Source: Bacteroidales bacterium UBA1711 (GTDB lineage Bacteria; Bacteroidota; Bacteroidia; Bacteroidales; P3). Taken from it: 18,803 nt of DNA. Shown here piece after piece: positions 1 to 4,719 of this stretch (within the stretch, counting starts at the first letter, position 1; every line of letters starts with the position of its first letter). A program made the translations under genes and the position numbers. The notes under the pieces were generated by a model. It had not been told where the DNA came from. It saw only the letters and a program-made list of their open reading frames with translations, and did no database searches. The stretch covers positions 1 to 18,803 of the forward strand of contig DCJB01000040.1 of NCBI GenBank assembly GCA_002317325.1, written 5' to 3'.

Positions 1-140
1 AGTTCCGCGACTTCCTCATGGGCGAGGTCCGCTACAACTCCCTGATGAAGACCTTCCCCCAGCACGCCGAAGAACTCTTCGTCGCCACCGAGCGCAACGC
101 CAAGCTCCGCTACGAAGGCTACAAGAAACTGAGTGAATAA
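1..140 (+). CDS. nifJ: Pyruvate:ferredoxin (flavodoxin) oxidoreductase, C-terminal end (partial)
   Basis: Only the last 45 codons are inside the window; the frame begins at base 3 and stops at TAA 138-140. The visible peptide starts FRDFLMGEVRYNSLMKTFP and ends EGYKKLSE. It matches, from memory of the family, the conserved C-terminal helix region of single-chain pyruvate:ferredoxin oxidoreductases (x-R-D-[FY]-L-x-x-E-V-R-[FY] followed by P-x-x-A-[ED]-E-L-F). These enzymes decarboxylate pyruvate to acetyl-CoA in the cytoplasm, passing electrons to ferredoxin or flavodoxin through TPP and Fe-S clusters, and are standard in anaerobic Bacteroidales. No cofactor-binding residue is visible, so the call rests on this tail alone. 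It is the only clear plus-strand gene and converges with the minus-strand genes that follow. Confidence 0.8.
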   Translation, partial: FRDFLMGEVRYNSLMKTFPQHAEELFVATERNAKLRYEGYKKLSE

Positions 141-153
141 TCTCATTCACCCC

Positions 154-185
154 AAGCCGGGCAGCCCGAGAGGACTACCCGGCTT
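154..185 (+). terminator. Hairpin after the oxidoreductase gene, possible terminator
   Basis: AAGCCGGG (154-161) pairs with CCCGGCTT (178-185), and the stem can extend by an AG/CT pair after one mismatch. It begins 14 bases after the stop codon. There is no real T-tract after it (CTAAATAAAC follows), so intrinsic termination is plausible but not certain. Lying between convergent genes, it could also act on leftward transcription. Confidence 0.5.
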
Positions 186-196
186 CTAAATAAACT

Positions 197-265
197 ATGA
201 CCGACAAGAAACAACTTGCGATACTGGAGTTTGTCGCTTTTTGTATTGAGCAATACAAGACCTAA
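197..265 (+). pseudogene. DUF3791-like N-terminal relic
   Basis: A 22-codon open frame starting at ATG 197 and stopping at TAA 263-265 contains the stretch LEFVAFCIEQYK. This resembles the start of DUF3791 proteins (pattern E-F-x-x-F-C-I-E-x-Y-K), small proteins of about 65-75 residues often found beside DUF3990 partners in toxin-antitoxin-like pairs. That family knowledge is from memory. After the stop the same frame stays open (about 266-499) but the residues no longer look like DUF3791, so the gene appears cut or recombined after about a third of its length. No DUF3990 partner is visible. With such a short match this is a tentative call. Confidence 0.4.
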
Positions 266-431
266 GTTCATCTACTGACAGCCAAACGCAAGGATGAAGT
301 ATTCCTTCGACAGATGCTGAAATTTCAATTGCCATCGCCCCATAGACTGGCAGTCAAAGCCGCATCTTTCTGCGTGAATCCTTTTCTTGAAATGTTGCAC
401 TTATTAGTTGAACTGAGGTCTTTTTTGTCCT
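266..431. other. Intergenic stretch with no confident gene
   Basis: An open frame continues from the DUF3791-like relic but shows no family I recognise, and it would run antisense into the end of the ATPase gene. Two short palindromes are present: TGAAATTTCA at 318-327 and GACTGGCAGTC at 345-355. I see no promoter or RNA gene. The stretch probably holds decayed sequence plus the 3' flank of the ATPase gene. Confidence 0.4.
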
Positions 432-1727
432 TTACACCTCTTTCCACGAATCCGTCTTTTCGAGAAACCAGTCGGTGGCGAGTACTTTATGGATGGTGAA
501 GCCCTCGACGTGGAGCTCTTCGCTTTTGCCGCTGCCTACGATGAGGGTGAGCTTGTCGCACTGTGTGGCCTTGGCACCTTTCAGTAATCCGCCAATCTCT
601 CGGTTGTAGAGCTTGGTGGATGGGCTCTCGAAGTCGTAGGTGACCTGAATGAGCTGGCGCGCATGACCTCGTTGGGTCACTACAAAATCAACTTCGTAGT
701 CTTTGCTCTTGCGCAGATAGTAGAGCTGCTGGTATTCTTGCTCTATGCGACGCATCAGCTCGATGGCAACGGCGTTTTCGAGTCGCCAGCCATAGCCCTC
801 GGTGAGCAGCGTGTCTTTGCGGTTGTCCACAAACGAGGTGTCAACCACATAGCATTTGCGGGTCTGTTGGCGCTCGGTGGTCTTGAAAGTGTATTTGGGT
901 ACCAGGCACACTAAAAAGGCGTTGGAGAGATAGTTTACATAGTCTTTGGCGGTATGCACCGAGGTGAGTCCCATCTGTTTGGCCAACTGGGTGAAGGAGA
1001 GTTCTTGGCAATAGTGATCCACAAGGTTGTTGGCCATGTCGGTGAGGGTCTTCCGATAGCGTATCTTGTAGCGCCGGCAGATGTCTTTGGTGATGATGGC
1101 CTCGAAGAGTGACTGGATGTACTTGTCGGGACGCTTTATCCCGTAGATTTCGGGCATCCCGCCGCGGAGCAGGTATTGGTCGAGGGCTCTTTGTCGCAGG
1201 GCTCGTTCCTTGGTGGTGAAGGATGAGGTGTCGGTGTGGGATAGCTCGCAATATTCTTGAAATGAGAATGGGAAGAGCGATATTTGGTTGTAGCGTCCGG
1301 TGAGATGGGTGGCGAGCTCACCGCTGAGCAGGTTGGCGTTGCTTCCGGTGATGATGAGATGTATGCCTTGGCGCAGCAGTCGGTTGACGAAGAGCGGCCA
1401 TCCTTCGATATTTTGGATTTCGTCGAGGAAGAGGTGGTTGAAATCGCCAAGGAGTCGGTGGAGCGTGGCCAACGTATCGTTGAGTTCAGTGGCGTTGAGT
1501 GTTGACAGATGTTCGTCGTCAAAGTTGATATATGCGAATTTTCTCCCACTTTCAAGCAGTACTTTCTGACATAAGGTGGATTTTCCGCTGCGCCGCACTC
1601 CGATTACCACTTGCGCCAACGGGCTGTCAAGGTCGAATTCGGCCTCTTCTTCTCTATGGCAGAGCCGCTTTATGTCAGTACTTTGTATCTCTTTTTGCTG
1701 GTTTGCCAGTATTTCTAATAAGTCCAT
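432..1727 (-). CDS. AAA_14/DUF4143 ATPase (first copy)
   Basis: Predicted protein of 431 residues. An N-terminal AAA+ P-loop domain shows Walker A GVRRSGKS (about residues 43-50), Walker B HLFLDE (about 98-103), a sensor-like ITGSN (about 126-130) and an LTGRY motif (about 142-146). The middle has the LRGGMPE signature, then a DUF4143 region with a winged-helix-like part (QLAKQMGLTSVHTAKDYV), and a C-terminal PD-(D/E)XK-like fold. In that fold the acidic residue is kept (YEVDFVV) but the usual E-x-K is replaced by Q-V-T, so nuclease activity is doubtful. The ATG at 1727 is chosen because a longer frame to 1781 would need GTG and would cross the -7 promoter element. The biological role of these ATPases is not settled; they are common accessory genes in Bacteroidota. 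A four-copy direct-repeat array lies directly upstream. Confidence 0.88.
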   Translation of the reverse strand: MDLLEILANQQKEIQSTDIKRLCHREEEAEFDLDSPLAQVVIGVRRSGKSTLCQKVLLESGRKFAYINFDDEHLSTLNATELNDTLATLHRLLGDFNHLFLDEIQNIEGWPLFVNRLLRQGIHLIITGSNANLLSGELATHLTGRYNQISLFPFSFQEYCELSHTDTSSFTTKERALRQRALDQYLLRGGMPEIYGIKRPDKYIQSLFEAIITKDICRRYKIRYRKTLTDMANNLVDHYCQELSFTQLAKQMGLTSVHTAKDYVNYLSNAFLVCLVPKYTFKTTERQQTRKCYVVDTSFVDNRKDTLLTEGYGWRLENAVAIELMRRIEQEYQQLYYLRKSKDYEVDFVVTQRGHARQLIQVTYDFESPSTKLYNREIGGLLKGAKATQCDKLTLIVGSGKSEELHVEGFTIHKVLATDWFLEKTDSWKEV

Positions 1728-1749
1728 CTTTTGTGCTGTTTTTTCATTG

Positions 1750-1757
1750 CAAAGATA
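1750..1757 (-). promoter_or_regulatory. -7 promoter element of the first ATPase gene
   Basis: On the minus strand the bases read TATCTTTG, a full match to the Bacteroidota -7 consensus TAnnTTTG. The start codon is 22 bases downstream, giving a leader of roughly 16 nt. No TTTG sits at the ideal 19-21 base spacing; the nearest TTTG groups lie 14 and 23 bases upstream, the latter inside the first direct repeat. Transcription may therefore depend on something bound at the repeats, which is inference. Confidence 0.65.
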
Positions 1758-1772
1758 CAAATTATTTCTCAC

Positions 1773-1890
1773 AAACTGCACAAATTGGAAAATTCTATAA
1801 CTCTAATCTGCACAAATTAGAAAATTATTATATATCAAAACTGCACAAAATTGAAAAAAATCAGGTATCTAAACTGCACAAAATTGAAAC
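1773..1890 (-). repeat. Tandem direct-repeat array upstream of ATPase 1 (4 copies, 32-33 bp period)
   Basis: The plus-strand unit CTGCACAAA(A)TTGAAAA starts at 1776, 1808, 1841 and 1874, so the spacings are 32, 33 and 33 bp, close to three helical turns. About 17 bases of each unit are conserved, and the AT-rich bases between units are not. Copies 1 and 2 carry CAAATTG/CAAATTA and copies 3 and 4 carry CAAAATTG. The array ends 15 bases upstream of the -7 element of the ATPase gene. Position, copy number and helical phasing fit an operator or iteron array bound by a protein, possibly the ATPase itself through its winged-helix region. Binding is inference; the repeats are read directly. Confidence 0.88.
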
Positions 1891-2108
1891 GTGTCAGAGG
1901 AATCTGACCCTATTGAACTGAAGGTGAAAGCGGCACAGGAAGGGCAGTTGGTTGACGACGGCGCCAGAAACCTGAATGAGAAGGGATAATAGTCCGAATA
2001 ATTGCCAGCCATACTTTGTGAAAATCACCTCGTAATTCAGATATTCCAGCGTCAAAATTGGTGTCACCCCCACCATCGCCCCCTACATCACGATTCGGAT
2101 TCATGCCA
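1891..2108. other. Gap between the ATPase 1 repeat array and the end of ATPase 2
   Basis: Contains a perfect 6-bp inverted repeat with a 4-base loop (GTCAGA 1893-1898, TCTGAC 1903-1908) immediately after the last direct repeat. Short minus-strand frames of 60-64 codons exist (1894-2076, 1910-2104), and a 32-codon plus-strand frame begins near 1891, but none shows a family I recognise, and they overlap each other. It may hold remains of an older gene or the 3' untranslated region of ATPase 2. Confidence 0.4.
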
Positions 2109-3383
2109 TCAATCTTTCAGGCATCCGATAGGAACCACATATATCCCATCCTCGCGACGGTAGGCAAACTTGCCAACGGCTGTGAGAATCATTCTGAAGG
2201 ATGGGGCTTTCATCTTGGTGGTGTCGATTTTGTCAGACAGTTGTTCCAATGCCTTTGCCCCCTCGTTGATTAGTTTTTCTCCTCCCAACTTGATTTCTAT
2301 CAGACCATACGAACCATTGCGTAGATGCACAACTGTATCGCACTCCAATCCGTTTTTGTCTCTATAATGATACACTTGTCCGTCAAGGGCATCTGCAAAC
2401 ACCCGCAGGTCGCGTACGCACAATGTTTCAAAAAACAGGCCAAAGGTGTTCAGGTCGTTCATCAAATCGCTCGGACTCAGACCGAGTGCAGCTGTCGCAA
2501 TGGAGGGGTCGGTAAAATACCGGTTGTCGGATGTTCTGATGGCAGTCTTTGATCGAAGATTCGGATTCCATGCGGCCATGTCTTCGATTACAAATATCTT
2601 TTTCAAAGCAGCAATATAGGAATATATCGTCTTGTCTTCCACACTATCTACATCATTTGCCCGAACATCCTCAGCAATAGTGCTGACAGGGGTCTGCGAC
2701 CCTTGGTGACGGGCGTAAGACTGCATGATTCGCTTGGCGCGTTCCGAATCTCTTTTCACGCCATCGACACGTGATATATCTTTTTTTACCACAGCATCGA
2801 AATAGTCGAAAGCCCTTCCCAATGCAATCTCTTTTTTTTGGAGCGTAGCCCTGGGCCATCCTCCCCGGCAGATTAAGTATGCGACATCCTCCAATCTCAA
2901 CAGATTCTCCGCAAACAGTTGTTCGGGAGCATTGAAAAGGTCTCTCAGACTCACACTTCCATTCGAGTCGCCGGACTCCCACAGACTCATTGTCCTCATC
3001 GTCAGCCATGATATACGGCCGGTGCCGGTATGTCGCATCTCTCTGTCATCCGCCGGAACGGCAGAACCTGTCAAAATGAATTGTCCCTCATTATCTCTGT
3101 GGTCCACCTCATATCTGACAGCATCCCACAGCACGGGCGCAGTCTGCCATTCGTCAATCAGCCGGGGCGTCTCGCCAGCCAAAACGCCCTTGGGGTTGAC
3201 TGTGGCCAGTTGGAGCCAATTTGTTCCCTCTTCCATGTCATTCATATACACCACACTCTTGGCCTGCTGTTCGGCGGTGGTTGTTTTTCCGCACCACTTG
3301 GGACCTTCTATCAGGATTGCTCCCATGCCTTCCAACTTTCTTTTCAAGATGTTGTCGGCTATTCTTTGACTGTATTTCTTCAT
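2109..3383 (-). CDS. AAA_14/DUF4143 ATPase (second, divergent copy)
   Basis: Predicted protein of 424 residues, starting at ATG 3383 behind a -7 element. Walker A is GPKWCGKT (27-34). The Walker B-type RLIDEWQ (74-80) is followed by the P-x-LWDAVR segment, a sensor FILTGSA (102-108) and HTGTGRI (118-124). The rest is the DUF4143 region with the RGGWP motif and a C-terminal PD-(D/E)XK-like fold whose key residues look intact: ECDTVV and then IEIK. It is only distantly similar to the neighbouring ATPase and belongs to a different branch of the same superfamily, so the pair did not arise by recent duplication. It carries its own five-copy repeat array upstream. Cellular function is unknown; roles in defence, mobile-element maintenance or toxin-antitoxin-like control have to be tested. 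Confidence 0.88.
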   Translation of the reverse strand: MKKYSQRIADNILKRKLEGMGAILIEGPKWCGKTTTAEQQAKSVVYMNDMEEGTNWLQLATVNPKGVLAGETPRLIDEWQTAPVLWDAVRYEVDHRDNEGQFILTGSAVPADDREMRHTGTGRISWLTMRTMSLWESGDSNGSVSLRDLFNAPEQLFAENLLRLEDVAYLICRGGWPRATLQKKEIALGRAFDYFDAVVKKDISRVDGVKRDSERAKRIMQSYARHQGSQTPVSTIAEDVRANDVDSVEDKTIYSYIAALKKIFVIEDMAAWNPNLRSKTAIRTSDNRYFTDPSIATAALGLSPSDLMNDLNTFGLFFETLCVRDLRVFADALDGQVYHYRDKNGLECDTVVHLRNGSYGLIEIKLGGEKLINEGAKALEQLSDKIDTTKMKAPSFRMILTAVGKFAYRREDGIYVVPIGCLKD

Positions 3384-3406
3384 GTCACATCATCTTTTTC
3401 GCACTG

Positions 3407-3414
3407 CAAAGATA
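3407..3414 (-). promoter_or_regulatory. -7 promoter element of the second ATPase gene
   Basis: The minus strand reads TATCTTTG, matching TAnnTTTG, 23 bases before the ATG at 3383. As at the first ATPase, there is no good TTTG at the standard spacing; the nearest TTTG is about 30 bases upstream (3445-3448). The first direct repeat begins about 40 bases upstream of the element. Confidence 0.65.
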
Positions 3415-3453
3415 CGAAATAAATTTCATATACATAGTACTTTTCAAATTTTA

Positions 3454-3562
3454 TTACCAAAGTTGGCCGATTTTTATTACCAAAGTTGGCCGATTTTCAT
3501 TACCAAAGTTGGCCAATTTTCATTACCAAAGTTGGCCGATTTTTATCACCAAGGTTGGCGAT
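3454..3562 (-). repeat. Tandem direct-repeat array upstream of ATPase 2 (5 copies, exact 23-bp period)
   Basis: On the plus strand the unit begins TTACCAAAGTTGGCC and continues GATTTTYA. Copies start at 3454, 3477, 3500, 3523 and 3546, all exactly 23 bp apart. The first four are almost identical over the full unit; the fifth is degenerate (TCACCAAGGTTGGCG). The core CCAA-AG-TTGG is an imperfect dyad. The array lies between the -7 element of the ATPase gene and the methyltransferase relic. Because the whole period is conserved, including the 8 bases between cores, this is a true tandem repeat and not a CRISPR array. Confidence 0.92.
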
Positions 3563-3614
3563 AATCTACCGAGCCGGAGTCCCAACTTGGCCACTTGATG
3601 GATTAAAAAAGGCG

Positions 3615-3670
3615 TAATTGTCAAATTGCAGGATTTTTTATCGTGCAATGTGTTCTAATAGTCAAATTGC
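3615..3670. repeat. Pair of 15-bp direct repeats, possible relic of a third array
   Basis: TAATTGTCAAATTGC (3615-3629) and TAATAGTCAAATTGC (3656-3670) differ at one base and are 41 bp apart. Their core CAA-A-TTG is the same kind of short dyad seen in the two ATPase arrays. They lie exactly where the methyltransferase homology fades, so they may mark a recombination junction or the remains of the control region of a lost third gene. The repeat is visible; its meaning is inferred. Confidence 0.6.
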
Positions 3671-3800
3671 TGCCTGAGTTCGAGTTGTAAACGTGCAAGG
3701 CCGCCTCCCAGTTGTCGAAAGCAGCCACCACATCCAGCCCCGCCTTCTCGAAGCCGAGGCTCAGTCCTCCACAACCACAAAATAAGTCAACTGCTCTCAC
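3621..3800 (-). pseudogene. C5 cytosine DNA methyltransferase, 3'-truncated fragment
   Basis: A 59-codon frame starting at GTG 3800 reads AVDLFCGCGGLSLGFEKAG near its start, then VVAAFDNWEAALHVYNSN. This is a very clear motif I (S-adenosylmethionine-binding F-x-G-x-G) plus motif II of a Dcm/HaeIII-type C5 DNA methyltransferase. Homology stops after about residue 42. The frame then runs through the 15-bp direct repeats and ends at 3621, so the catalytic P-C motif (motif IV) and the target-recognition domain are missing. The fragment cannot methylate DNA. Its first codons overlap the last codons of miaA in another frame. It is probably what is left of a restriction-modification gene that landed next to miaA. 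Confidence 0.85.
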
Positions 3801-4719
3801 ATGAGTCGGACAGAAAAGCTTCTTGCACTATATTGGCTTTTTGGGCGAGGGGGAGGGTGCCGTCAATCCAGTGGATGGGGATGCCTTGGCGCTCCATGCG
3901 TCGGAACCAGGTCATCTGTCGCTTCGCGAAGCGGCGGATGTCGGTGAAGAGGTCGCGGTACATTTCGTCGTAGGTACACTGGCCCCGCAGGTAGCGTGTG
4001 ACGTGGCGGTATTCGAGGCCGTAGCGGAGCAGGCGCTCTTCTGGCACGCCGCTGTCTAAGAGCTGCTGCACCTCCTCGGTCATGCCCTCGTCCAACCGTT
4101 GGCGGAGGCGCTGTCCGATACGCTGGACCACCTGGTCGCGGGGGTAAAGCACGCCCACCACAAGGTGGCTCATGGAAGGCAGGTGGGGGTAGTCGTCGGG
4201 GTGTGCAAGTCGGTATTCTTGTATCTCTAAGGCACGGAGGAGGCGGTCTCGGGTCTCGGTATCGGTGTGGTTGTGGAGGCGTATGAGGCTGGCGAGGCGG
4301 TCGGTGAGTTGCTGGTCGGAGAAGGACTCCATACGGCGGCGGAAGTCGGGGTCGATGGGAGCATCGGCCAACTGGTAGCCTTTGACGACGGCTTCGACGT
4401 AGAGGCCCGTGCCGCCGCAGAGGATGGGTTGACGGCCCCGATTAACGATGGACTGGAATGCCTCAATGAAGCCGTTGAGGAACTGATAGACGCTGTATTC
4501 CTCGCCGGCGTTGCGTATGTCGATAAGGTGGTAGGGGATGCGAGTGCCGCAGACGCAGTAGTCGGCGAGGTCTTTGCCTGTGCCGATGTCCATGCCGCGG
4601 AAGACCTGACGGGAGTCGGCACTTATAATCTCGCCGCCGAGGCGGAAGGCCAGTTCGGCGGCGAGTGCGGTTTTGCCACAGGCGGTGGGTCCTGTGATGG
4701 TGAGGAGTTTAGTCGTCAA
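3787..4719 (-). CDS. miaA: tRNA dimethylallyltransferase
   Basis: Transfers a dimethylallyl group to A37 of tRNAs reading UNN codons, in the cytoplasm. With the TTG start at 4719 the protein has 310 residues, the usual family length. Visible motifs are the P-loop GPTACGKT (10-17), the signature DSRQVFRGMDIGTGK (35-49), LIDI, GGTGLYVEAV, and the C-terminal RRFAKRQMTWFRR. The frame stays open upstream to another TTG at 4794, but that extension is a serine-rich out-of-frame reading of the preceding gene, so I reject it. The chosen start overlaps the stop of the PorE-like gene by 11 bases, suggesting translational coupling. The C-terminal residues SDSCESS and the stop codon lie in sequence shared with the methyltransferase fragment, so the native 3' end may have been replaced. 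Confidence 0.93.
   Translation of the reverse strand: MTTKLLTITGPTACGKTALAAELAFRLGGEIISADSRQVFRGMDIGTGKDLADYCVCGTRIPYHLIDIRNAGEEYSVYQFLNGFIEAFQSIVNRGRQPILCGGTGLYVEAVVKGYQLADAPIDPDFRRRMESFSDQQLTDRLASLIRLHNHTDTETRDRLLRALEIQEYRLAHPDDYPHLPSMSHLVVGVLYPRDQVVQRIGQRLRQRLDEGMTEEVQQLLDSGVPEERLLRYGLEYRHVTRYLRGQCTYDEMYRDLFTDIRRFAKRQMTWFRRMERQGIPIHWIDGTLPLAQKANIVQEAFLSDSCESS

Noticed and set aside
314..499. 61-codon plus-strand frame
   Set aside because: Runs antisense into the ATPase gene and shows no similarity I recognise; it is the open continuation of the DUF3791-like relic frame.
1532..1921. Plus-strand frame whose end reads as an 11-residue repeat (SKLHKIE pattern)
   Set aside because: The repeat arises because the 33-bp DNA period is divisible by three; the rest of the frame is antisense to the ATPase gene and resembles no protein.
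1894..2104. Two short minus-strand frames (60 and 64 codons)
   Set aside because: They overlap each other in different frames, have no family signature, and may be decayed or noncoding sequence.
3454..3562. Possible CRISPR array
   Set aside because: The period is only 23 bp and the bases between cores are themselves conserved, so there are no unique spacers; no cas gene is nearby.
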